Assembly: GCA_025057055.1 (NCBI GenBank)
Contig: JANWYF010000123.1
Location: 1 to 38,055 of the forward strand
Direction of reading: 5' to 3'
DNA: 38,055 bases
Source of the DNA: Rhodovarius sp.
GTDB taxonomy: Bacteria; Pseudomonadota; Alphaproteobacteria; Acetobacterales; Acetobacteraceae
Below, one piece after another: positions 31,913 through 38,055 of the stretch. Made by a program: the position numbers and the translations under genes. A model generated the notes under the pieces. It ran no database searches and had not been told where the DNA came from. It was given only the letters and a program-made list of their open reading frames with translations. How positions within the stretch are numbered: position 1 is the first letter of the stretch; each line of letters starts with the position of its first letter.

Positions 31913-32557
31913 CTAGGCCGCGCGGTCCTTGAGCATCGCCTCGACCCGGGCGCGCAGCGCCGCCACCTCGGCGCGCAGGGCTGCCACCTCCTCGCCCAGG
32001 GGGTCAGCGGCGGGGCGCGTCGGCAGGCCATAGCCGGCCGAGACGTCGTCGCAATCCTTCGGGCTGCGCGCCGGGATGCCGACCACGGTCGTATGGTCGG
32101 GAACATCGCTCACCACCACCGCATTGGCGCCCACCTTGGCGCCGCGCCCGACGGTGATCGGCCCCAGCACCTGCGCCCCCGCTCCGATGGTGGCGCCATC
32201 CAGCACATCCGGATGGCGCTTGCCCGGCTTGAGCGACAGCCCACCCAGGGTGACACCGGGGGGGGGGGTCACATCGTCACCAACCGTCGCGGTCTCCCCG
32301 ATCACCACGCCCATGCCGTGGTCGATGAAGAGGCGCCGTCCGATCCGCGCGCCGGGGTGGATCTCAATGCCCGTGAACATCCGCGCCAGATGCGCCGAGA
32401 AGCGGGCAAGCCCACGCCAGCCGCGGCGGTAGAGCGCGTGCGAGAAGCGATGCCAGAGCACCGCATGCAGGCCGGGATAGGCGAAGATGACTTCGGGCAG
32501 GCTCGGCCGGGCCGGGTCGCGCTCTCGGATCGAGCGGGCGAGTTCCATGATCTCCAT
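31913..32557 (-). CDS. cysE: Serine O-acetyltransferase, short form with C-terminal coiled coil
   Basis: A 214-residue left-handed beta-helix acetyltransferase making O-acetylserine from serine and acetyl-CoA, the first step of cysteine synthesis. It is the short type lacking the large N-terminal helical domain. Catalytic and conserved elements are [14 protein letters not shown] (77-90) and VTLGG (102-106), and hexapeptide repeats follow. Residues 98-100 are PPP, encoded by an 11-base C tract, where E. coli CysE has ILQ, with no length change. The C-terminus (about 188-208) is a heptad-like coiled coil ending DRAA, so the terminal isoleucine that docks into CysK in the classical cysteine synthase complex is missing. 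The ATG overlaps the stop of the cysK homologue (TGATG). Confidence 0.93.
   Translation of the reverse strand: MEIMELARSIRERDPARPSLPEVIFAYPGLHAVLWHRFSHALYRRGWRGLARFSAHLARMFTGIEIHPGARIGRRLFIDHGMGVVIGETATVGDDVTPPPGVTLGGLSLKPGKRHPDVLDGATIGAGAQVLGPITVGRGAKVGANAVVVSDVPDHTTVVGIPARSPKDCDDVSAGYGLPTRPAADPLGEEVAALRAEVAALRARVEAMLKDRAA
32258..32268. repeat. 11-bp poly-G/poly-C tract inside cysE
   Basis: Eleven consecutive G on the plus strand encode three prolines in the middle of the catalytic beta-helix of cysE. A change of one base would truncate or frameshift the enzyme about 100 residues in. The reading frame is open as given. Confidence 0.9.
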
Positions 32558-33558
32558 CAGTCGAGCCCCTGAAACAGCGCGGTGGAGAGGTAGCGTTCGG
32601 CGAAGGAGGGCGCGATGCAGACGATGCGCTTGCCCCGCAGCGCAGGATCAGCGGCGAGCCGCAGCGCGACCGCCAGGGCTGCGCCGGAGCTGATGCCGAT
32701 CGCCAGGCCCTCCTCCCGCGCGGCGCGGCGGGCGGTGGCGATCGCCTCCCGCTCCGAGGCGACCTCGACCCGGTCGATCAGCGCAAGGTCGAGCACCGCC
32801 GGACGGAAGCCGGGCCCGATGCCCTGGATGCCATGCGGCCCTGGCTCGTCGCCGTTGAGGACGGCCGATTCGGCCGGTTCCACCCCGATCGCGAGAAGCC
32901 CCGGCCGCCGCGGCTTCAGCGCCCGCGCGATGCCGGTCATGGTCCCGCCGGTGCCAAGGCCCCCCACCACCACATCGACCTCTCCGCCGGTGTCGGCCCA
33001 GATCTCCTCGGCCGTGGTCGCGGCATGGATCGCCGGGTTGGCCGGGTTGTCGAACTGCCGCGGCATCCAGGCCCCGGGTGTTGCGGCGGCGATCTCCTCG
33101 GCGCGGGCGATCGCCCCGGCCATGCCCTGCTCGGCCGGGGTCAGCACCAGTTCGGCCCCCATCAGGCGCATCATCCGCCGCCTTTCGGTCGAGGCGCCCT
33201 CGGGCATGGTCACGATCAGCCGGTAGCCGAGCGCCGCGGCGACGAAGGCCAGCCCAATTCCGGTATTGCCCGAGGTGGGCTCGATCAGCACCGACCGGCC
33301 CGGGGCGATCAGCCCCTCGGCCTCGGCGGCGCGCACCATGGCGAGCGCGATGCGGTCCTTCACGCTCGCCATCGGGTTGAAGGCCTCGAGCTTGAGGCAG
33401 AGATCGGCAGCCAGCCCGAGCGCGGCCGACAGCCTGGGCAGGCGGACGAGCGGCGTCGCCCCCACCGTCTCCAGCACGCTGTCGTAGATGCGCCCGCGAA
33501 AGCTCGCGGCAGCGGAGGCGGCGGCCTGGCTTGCCCCGGGGCGGTTCAGGCCATCCAT
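32557..33558 (-). CDS. cysK: Cysteine synthase (O-acetylserine sulfhydrylase) homologue A
   Basis: A 333-residue PLP-dependent fold-type II enzyme that makes cysteine from O-acetylserine and sulfide. The PLP lysine is K67 in [11 protein letters not shown], the substrate loop is [10 protein letters not shown], the phosphate-binding loop is GTGGTMTG and the cofactor-nitrogen site is in GISSGAAL. The classical CysK helix with [12 protein letters not shown], which contacts the CysE tail, is present, so of the two homologues this one is the better candidate for the assimilatory enzyme. An N-terminal extension of about 20 Ala-rich residues precedes the fold. Its start overlaps the end of homologue B by 13 nt and its stop overlaps the cysE start. 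Confidence 0.93.
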   Translation of the reverse strand: MDGLNRPGASQAAASAAASFRGRIYDSVLETVGATPLVRLPRLSAALGLAADLCLKLEAFNPMASVKDRIALAMVRAAEAEGLIAPGRSVLIEPTSGNTGIGLAFVAAALGYRLIVTMPEGASTERRRMMRLMGAELVLTPAEQGMAGAIARAEEIAAATPGAWMPRQFDNPANPAIHAATTAEEIWADTGGEVDVVVGGLGTGGTMTGIARALKPRRPGLLAIGVEPAESAVLNGDEPGPHGIQGIGPGFRPAVLDLALIDRVEVASEREAIATARRAAREEGLAIGISSGAALAVALRLAADPALRGKRIVCIAPSFAERYLSTALFQGLD

Positions 33559-34550
33559 GGCGGCACCGGCAGATTCTTCTCGCGCAGGAAGGCGGGGTTG
33601 AAGAGCTTGGACTGATAGCGCGCGCCCCCGTCGCAGAGGATGGTGACCACGGTATGACCCGGCCCCAACTCACGGGCGACCTTGATCGCCGCGGCGACAT
33701 TGATGCCCGCGCTGCCGCCCACGCACAGCCCCTCGTGGATCGTGAGGTCGAAGACCTGCTCGAGCGCCTCCTCGTCGGTGACGCGCAGGGCATCATCGAT
33801 CGGGGCGCCGATCAGGTTGCCGGGCACGCGGGACTGGCCGATGCCTTCGGTGATCGAGCTGCCCTCGATCTCGAGCGTGCCGAACTTGTGCCAGGAATAG
33901 AGGGCGCTGCCCATCGGGTCGGCCAGCACGATGCGCACCGCCGGGTTGCGCGCCTTGAGCGCCATGGCGACACCGGCCAGGGTCCCGCCGGTGCCGCAGG
34001 CGCAGGTGAAGGCATCGATGCGCCCGCCGGTCTGGGCCCAGATCTCGGCCCCCGTGGTGGTCCGATGTCCTTCCCGATTGGCCAGGTTGTCGAACTGGTT
34101 GGCCCAGACCCAGCCGTTCTCCTCCGCGAGGCGACGGCTGACATGGACGTAGTTGCCCGGATCCTTGTAGGGCTTGGCGGGCACCAGGCGCAGATCGGCC
34201 CCGATCATGCGCAGGAACTCGATCTTCTCGCGGCTCTGCGTCTCGGGCATCACGATGACGCTGCGAAAGCCCAGGGCATTGGCCACCAGCGTGATGCCGA
34301 TTCCGGTATTGCCCGCCGTGCCCTCGACGATGGTGCCCCCAGGCTTGAGCGTGCCATCGGCGATGGCCGCCTGGATGATGGCGAGGCCCGCGCGGTCCTT
34401 CACCGAACCGCCCGGGTTCATGAACTCCGCCTTGCCGAGGATCTCGCAGCCGGTGGCGGCGGAAGCGCGCGCGAGCCGGATCAGCGGCGTGTTGCCGATG
34501 GCCCCGATCAGGCCGCGTGCGATCTGGCCTTCCGCCGGTGCGACATCCAT
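33546..34550 (-). CDS. Cysteine synthase-family PLP enzyme, homologue B
   Basis: A 334-residue PLP enzyme of the CysK/CBS family with PLP lysine K51 in NPGGSVKDRAG, the TAGNTGIGITL loop, the phosphate loop GTGGTLAG and the GGSAGINV cofactor site. Marked differences from homologue A (TAGNTG for TSGNTG, SITEGIGQSRVP for the IQGIGPGF helix, an extra KPYKDPGNYVH segment) place it in another branch, close to cystathionine-beta-synthase-like and alphaproteobacterial second cysteine synthases; the sulfur acceptor or donor may differ. I set the start at the ATG at 34550, eight bases after GGGAG; another ATG at 34556 is too close to it. It is the first gene of the operon and divergent from the Rrf2 regulator. 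Confidence 0.9.
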   Translation of the reverse strand: MDVAPAEGQIARGLIGAIGNTPLIRLARASAATGCEILGKAEFMNPGGSVKDRAGLAIIQAAIADGTLKPGGTIVEGTAGNTGIGITLVANALGFRSVIVMPETQSREKIEFLRMIGADLRLVPAKPYKDPGNYVHVSRRLAEENGWVWANQFDNLANREGHRTTTGAEIWAQTGGRIDAFTCACGTGGTLAGVAMALKARNPAVRIVLADPMGSALYSWHKFGTLEIEGSSITEGIGQSRVPGNLIGAPIDDALRVTDEEALEQVFDLTIHEGLCVGGSAGINVAAAIKVARELGPGHTVVTILCDGGARYQSKLFNPAFLREKNLPVPPWMA

Positions 34551-34575
34551 CGGCATATCTCCCGTTTCACGATCA

Positions 34576-34594
34576 TGGCGCGTATATTTGGCGC
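34576..34594. promoter_or_regulatory. Direct repeat flanking an A/T-rich core, candidate promoter/operator
   Basis: TGGCGC occurs at 34576-34581 and 34589-34594, 13 bp apart, flanking GTATATT, an unusually A/T-rich core in this DNA. The pair lies in the 85-bp region between the divergent cysK operon and rrf2-type gene, where a shared promoter with a regulator site is expected. On the minus strand the core offers TATACG as a -10 box. Confidence 0.45.
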
Positions 34595-34635
34595 AGGGTG
34601 ACAGTCTTTCCCAGGGGGGAGAGGGGGCATCGGTC

Positions 34636-35079
34636 ATGCTGTTGCAGGGCAGGCCGGCGCTGGCGCTGGCGGTGGTGCTCGACGTCGCGCTGCATGCCGG
34701 GCGAGGGACGGTGAGTGCGGCCGATATCGCAGGCCGGCTGGGCCTGTCGCGGCGCGGGCTCGAGCCGCTGCTGCAGGCCCTCTCGCGCGCTGGGGTCCTC
34801 TCCTCCAGCCGCGGCCCGGCGGGCGGCTATCGCCTGGCGCGGCCACGGCGCGGCATCAGCGTGGGCGAGGTGGTGCGGGCCGTGCTGCCCCCGCCCTCCC
34901 CACCGGCCGAGGGCGAGGACAACCCCCTCTTCAGCGGCGTCATCGCCCCCTTCTGGGCGGAGGTGGCGGAAGAGACGCTGGCCCGGCTCGATGGCGTCAC
35001 CCTCGATCAGCTGCTGCGGCGGGCGGCGGCGATCGGCCTGACCCCCGCTCCGGCCGAGCCCATCACCTATGTGATCTGA
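34636..35079 (+). CDS. Rrf2-family transcriptional regulator without cluster cysteines
   Basis: A 147-residue winged-helix DNA-binding protein of the Rrf2 family. The helix-turn-helix is TVSAADIAGRLGLSRRGLEPLLQALSRAG (about 27-55) and the wing is RGPAGGYRLARPRRGISVGEVVRAV, the most conserved part of the family. It has no cysteine at all, so it cannot carry the Fe-S cluster of IscR or NsrR and more resembles CymR, the Rrf2 repressor of cysteine metabolism that works through CysK. A GAGGGGG ribosome-binding site stands eight bases before the ATG. Divergence from the cysK-cysK-cysE operon makes control of that operon the most likely role; the effector is inferred only. Confidence 0.85.
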   Translation: MLLQGRPALALAVVLDVALHAGRGTVSAADIAGRLGLSRRGLEPLLQALSRAGVLSSSRGPAGGYRLARPRRGISVGEVVRAVLPPPSPPAEGEDNPLFSGVIAPFWAEVAEETLARLDGVTLDQLLRRAAAIGLTPAPAEPITYVI

Positions 35080-35126
35080 GCCGGGAGCGGTTCCAAACCC
35101 CGGCCCCGGGTGGCATAGGCGGCCCC

Positions 35127-35795
35127 ATGCGCGTCCTCTATCATCTGCCCCTCTCGCCCTATGCGCGGAAGGTGCGGCTGGCGCTCGCCGAAAAGCGCAT
35201 CCCTTTCGAGCTGCGGATCGAGAAGGTCTGGGAGCGCCGGCCCGAGTTCCTGGCCATGAACCCGGCGGGGACGGTGCCGGTCTTCCTCGACGAAAACGGG
35301 CTGTGCATCGCCGAATCCTCGGCGATCTGCGAATATCTCGACGAGGCCTATCCCGACATCACGCTCTTCGGCCGCACCCTGGCCGAACGGGCCGAGGTGC
35401 GGCGCCTGGTTGCCTGGTTCGACCTCAAGTTCGGTGCCGAGGTGACACGCAACCTGGTCTGGGAACGCCACCTCAAGCGCCTGCTCGGCCTCGGCCAGCC
35501 GGATGCGGGGGCGATCCGGACGGGCTATGCCAAGCTCAAGGAGCATCTGGCGGTGATCGCCCGGCTGGCGGAGGAGCGGGCCTGGCTCGGCGGGGCCTTC
35601 ATCAGTCTGGCCGACTTCGCGGCGGCGGCGCATCTCTCGGTGCTGGACTATCTGGGCGATGTCGACTGGTCGCTGCAGCCCGCCGCCAAGGAGTGGTATG
35701 CGCGCATCAAGTCCCGCCCCGCCTTCCGCCCGCTGCTGGCGGAGCGGGTGAGCGGCATCCCGCCCTCGCCCGATTACGACAACCTGGATTTCTGA
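35127..35795 (+). CDS. fzlA: Glutathione S-transferase-fold protein, FzlA-like
   Basis: A 222-residue protein with the two-domain GST fold: an N-terminal thioredoxin-like domain (VLYHLPLSPYARKVRLALAEK, then NPAGTVPVFLDENG and ESSAICEYLDE) and a helical C-terminal domain. The segment RRLVAWFDLKFGAEVTRNLV, the SLADFAAAAHLSVLDYLGDV helix, the KEWYARIKSRPAFRPLL motif and the LDF end strongly recall FzlA, the alphaproteobacterial FtsZ-binding GST homologue that regulates division and septal wall synthesis. An ordinary GST is the alternative. There is no Shine-Dalgarno before the ATG and a TAGGCG-like box lies five bases ahead of it, so a leaderless transcript is possible. argS begins 3 nt after the stop. 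Confidence 0.83.
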   Translation: MRVLYHLPLSPYARKVRLALAEKRIPFELRIEKVWERRPEFLAMNPAGTVPVFLDENGLCIAESSAICEYLDEAYPDITLFGRTLAERAEVRRLVAWFDLKFGAEVTRNLVWERHLKRLLGLGQPDAGAIRTGYAKLKEHLAVIARLAEERAWLGGAFISLADFAAAAHLSVLDYLGDVDWSLQPAAKEWYARIKSRPAFRPLLAERVSGIPPSPDYDNLDF

Positions 35796-35798
35796 CCG

Positions 35799-37604
35799 AT
35801 GGACATCTTCGCTGCCCTGCGTGCGCGCGTGCTGGACGCGCTGGCCGGCATTCTGCCCGATGCGCCCGAGGAGCTGCGGCGCCGCATCACGGTCGAGCCC
35901 CCGCGCGAGGCGGCGCATGGCGACATGGCGACCAACGCCGCGATGGTGGCGGCCAAGGCCGCCGGGATGGCCCCGCCCAGGCTTGCCGCCGAACTGGCCG
36001 CCCGCCTCTCCGCCCTGCCCGAGGTGGACAGCGCAAGCCCCGCCGGCCCGGGCTTTCTCAACCTGCGGCTCAAGCCTTCCTTCCTGCGGGCGCAGATCCC
36101 GCTCATCCTGGCGGCGGGGGAGGATTACGGCCAGGCTCCGCCGACCGGGCGGCGGGTCAATGTCGAATATGTCTCGGCCAACCCGACCGGGCCCATGCAT
36201 GTCGGCCATGGCCGCGGTGCGGTGGTCGGTGATGCGCTGGCCTCGCTGCTCGCCAAGGCGGGGCATGAGGTGGTGCGCGAATACTACATCAACGACGCCG
36301 GGGCGCAGGTGCAGGCCCTCGCCTACGCCGCCTATTGGCGCTACCTGCAGGCGCTCGGCACCGGCATGACCGAGGAGGAATACGCCCAGCTCATCCCCGG
36401 CGGGCTGCAGTATCGCGGCGACTACCTGATCCCGGTCGGGGAGGCGCTGGTTGCGCATTACGGCGATTCGCTCGCCGAACCCCATGCGCTGCACGGCATC
36501 GGCATGGCCGGACCGGACCGCTGGTTCGAGCCGGTGCGGGCCTTCACGGTGCAGGCGATGATGCGCAGCATCCGCGAGGATCTGGCCGCCCTCGGCGTGA
36601 GGCACGACGTCTTCGTCAGCGAGGCCGAGCGGATTGCGGCCGGGGATCTCGAGCGGGCGGAGGCGATCCTCGCCGCCCAGGGGCTGATCTATCGCGGGGT
36701 GCTGGAGCCGCCCAAGGGCAAGCTGCCCGAGGATTGGGAGCCGCGCGAGCAGGTGCTGTTCCGCGCCACCGCCTTCGGCGACGACATCGACCGTCCGCTG
36801 CGCAAATCCGACGGGTCCGGCACCTATTTCGCCAACGACATCGCCAATCACCTGCACAAGATCGAACGCGGCTTCGACGAGCTGGTGCATGTCTGGGGTG
36901 CCGACCATGGCGGCTACGTCAAGCGCATCAAGGCGGCGGTGGCGGCACTTTCGGGCGGGCGGGTGTCGGTTGATGTGGTGCTGACCCAGATCGTGCATGT
37001 GCTGAAGGGCGGGCAGCCGGTGCGCATGTCCAAGCGCGCGGGCAGCTACGTCACCCTGGCCGATCTGATCGAGGAGGTGGGGCGCGATGCGGTGCGCTTC
37101 ACCATGCTGACGCGCAAGGCCGATGCGCAGATGGAGTTCGACCTGGAACGGGTGGTCGAACAGTCGCGCGACAATCCGGTCTTTTACGTGCAGTATGCCC
37201 ATGCGCGGGTGCGCAGCGTGCTGCGCGCGGCGGGCGAGCCGGATCCGGCGCGACTGGCAGGCGCCGACCTCGATCGGCTGACCGACCCGGCAGAGCTCGC
37301 CCTGATTCGGCGCCTCACCCTCTGGCCGCGCACGGTCGAGGCCGCGGCGGCGGCGCGCGAGCCGCATCGGATCGCCTTCTACCTCAACGATTTAGCGGCC
37401 GACTTTCATCTGCTGTGGAATCGCGGCCGCGAAGATGCCACATTGCGCTTCATCCGGGCGGAGGATCCCGCGGGCACCGAGGCGCGGCTGGCGCTGGTGG
37501 CGGCCACCGGGATGGTCCTGCGTTCGGCACTCGGGGTGATGGGGGTCACCCCGGTCGAGGAGTTGCGCGATGAACGGCAGGGGGAAGCCGTGGCGCGGGT
37601 CTGA
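35799..37604 (+). CDS. argS: Arginyl-tRNA synthetase
   Basis: A 601-residue class I aminoacyl-tRNA synthetase charging tRNA-Arg. The N-terminal Add1 tRNA-recognition domain covers about residues 1-90, ending in GPGFLNLRL. The HIGH motif reads HVGH (134-137) after VEYVSANPTGP, and the KMSKS-like loop reads RMSKRAG (409-415). The C-terminal helical anticodon-binding domain ends with GVMGVTPVEELRDERQ. The full family length is present. It starts 3 nt after fzlA and is followed by a SPOR-type protein gene, the order that is widely kept in alphaproteobacteria. No T-box or leader peptide is visible. Confidence 0.96.
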   Translation: MDIFAALRARVLDALAGILPDAPEELRRRITVEPPREAAHGDMATNAAMVAAKAAGMAPPRLAAELAARLSALPEVDSASPAGPGFLNLRLKPSFLRAQIPLILAAGEDYGQAPPTGRRVNVEYVSANPTGPMHVGHGRGAVVGDALASLLAKAGHEVVREYYINDAGAQVQALAYAAYWRYLQALGTGMTEEEYAQLIPGGLQYRGDYLIPVGEALVAHYGDSLAEPHALHGIGMAGPDRWFEPVRAFTVQAMMRSIREDLAALGVRHDVFVSEAERIAAGDLERAEAILAAQGLIYRGVLEPPKGKLPEDWEPREQVLFRATAFGDDIDRPLRKSDGSGTYFANDIANHLHKIERGFDELVHVWGADHGGYVKRIKAAVAALSGGRVSVDVVLTQIVHVLKGGQPVRMSKRAGSYVTLADLIEEVGRDAVRFTMLTRKADAQMEFDLERVVEQSRDNPVFYVQYAHARVRSVLRAAGEPDPARLAGADLDRLTDPAELALIRRLTLWPRTVEAAAAAREPHRIAFYLNDLAADFHLLWNRGREDATLRFIRAEDPAGTEARLALVAATGMVLRSALGVMGVTPVEELRDERQGEAVARV

Positions 37605-37625
37605 AACGGCCCGCCGCGGTGCCGA

Positions 37626-37648
37626 TCGGGGCTGGCGGCGTGCCCCGA
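37626..37648 (+). terminator. Hairpin between argS and the SPOR-type gene
   Basis: TCGGGGC pairs with GCCCCGA around a nine-base loop in the 78-bp gap. It lacks a T-run and the next gene is on the same strand, so partial termination or mRNA protection is as likely as full termination. Confidence 0.35.
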
Positions 37649-37682
37649 CGATGATGGGCGCCCGACGGCGCGGGAGGGGGCG

Positions 37683-38055
37683 GTGAGTGACCGCACCCCG
37701 CCTTGGGCCGAAACGCCGCGCCAGCGCATGGGCCTCTCCAGCGCGGCGACAGCGGCGCGGGTGCGACCGCGCCTGCCCGCACTGGCGCAAGGGCCGATGC
37801 TGCGCCGGCTGGTCCTGATCGGGGCCGGGCTGGCCGGGGCGGTGCTGCTGGCCGCCGGCATCATCTGGGCGATCGGCCGTTCCGGCCCGCGCGAAGCGCC
37901 GGTGATCGAGGCCGAACCGCGCCCCTTCCGCGTCCGGCCAGAGGGCATGACCACCCAGCCGCCGCCGCCCGCCCGCCCCGCCAACCGCGCCGAAAGCCTG
38001 GCCCCGCCGCCGGAGACTCCGCGGCCCGATCTGCTGGCCCAGCGCGCCACCCCCG
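37683..38055 (+). CDS. SPOR-domain-type inner-membrane protein, N-terminal part
   Basis: The first 124 codons of a gene that runs off the window. It begins with GTG preceded by GGGAGGGGGC; the frame is open to the end. The product has a short cytoplasmic segment, one transmembrane helix (about residues 42-64, LVLIGAGLAGAVLLAAGIIWAIG) and then a periplasmic Pro-rich linker with EAEPRPFRVRPEG. This architecture and its place directly after argS match the SPOR-domain protein that binds denuded septal peptidoglycan and precedes nagZ and scpAB in alphaproteobacteria. The SPOR domain itself would lie beyond the window, so the family call rests on context and N-terminal layout. Confidence 0.72.
   Translation, partial: MSDRTPPWAETPRQRMGLSSAATAARVRPRLPALAQGPMLRRLVLIGAGLAGAVLLAAGIIWAIGRSGPREAPVIEAEPRPFRVRPEGMTTQPPPPARPANRAESLAPPPETPRPDLLAQRATP

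Noticed and set aside
35067-37367. 766-codon open frame antisense to argS and fzlA
   Set aside because: No recognisable domain, and both genes on the other strand have complete family motifs.
1-38055. CRISPR array, tRNA, rRNA, insertion sequence or prophage
   Set aside because: No regularly spaced repeats, no tRNA-like cloverleaf noticed, no transposase, integrase or phage protein motifs among the credible genes.

Overview
The window looks like chromosomal DNA of a GC-rich alphaproteobacterium, most likely from the Acetobacteraceae (Roseomonas-like). The grounds are the strong GC bias (long spurious open frames lie antisense to nearly every gene), several twin-arginine-type TTT (tripartite tricarboxylate transporter) receptors, a very large NAD-type glutamate dehydrogenase, an FzlA-like GST-fold protein, the ribH-nusB-thiL order and the argS-SPOR pair. 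This assignment is inferred from gene content; no rRNA or tRNA is present. I saw no transposase, integrase, phage gene or CRISPR array.

Region 1 (1-16068, all minus strand) is an accessory-type catabolic locus, read from 16068 towards 1. It holds a cyclase-family hydrolase, a cupin, an SDR, a 3-hydroxyacyl-CoA dehydrogenase-family enzyme, a complete branched-chain-amino-acid-type ABC transporter (binding protein, LivG, LivF, LivH, LivM), an ACMSD-like amidohydrolase, two TTT receptors, a D-2-hydroxyacid dehydrogenase and a creatinase/M24-fold hydrolase. After a 243-bp gap come a second, resorcylate-decarboxylase-like amidohydrolase with a third TTT receptor, and after a 262-bp gap the start of a molybdenum-hydroxylase large subunit. 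Most junctions overlap by 1-8 nt or are shorter than 40 nt, so 16068-2945 is probably one operon. The gene set suggests import and oxidative, decarboxylating and hydrolytic breakdown of an organic acid, possibly aromatic or N-containing. The substrate cannot be named from sequence. An amidohydrolase-TTT receptor pair occurs twice.

Region 2 (16549-19237): a second D-2-hydroxyacid dehydrogenase runs divergently from the locus and converges on a methyl-accepting chemotaxis protein. A nested hairpin fills the short gap between them.

Region 3 (19476-31597) is mostly housekeeping: dgt (minus), divergent erpA-like Fe-S carrier and exonuclease III (plus), a 1507-residue NAD-glutamate dehydrogenase (minus), a JmjC ribosomal-oxygenase-like protein with a small OmpA-like lipoprotein/periplasmic protein, then ribH-nusB-thiL-MFS transporter as one coupled plus-strand run. 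The erpA-like and JmjC genes share a nearly identical promoter block, and the JmjC transcript looks leaderless.

Region 4 (31913-35079) is a cysteine-biosynthesis operon (two tandem cysK homologues then cysE, minus strand) divergent from an Rrf2-family regulator without cysteines, reminiscent of CymR logic. Region 5 (35127-38055) holds an FzlA-like division protein, argS and the start of a SPOR-domain-type membrane protein that runs off the window.
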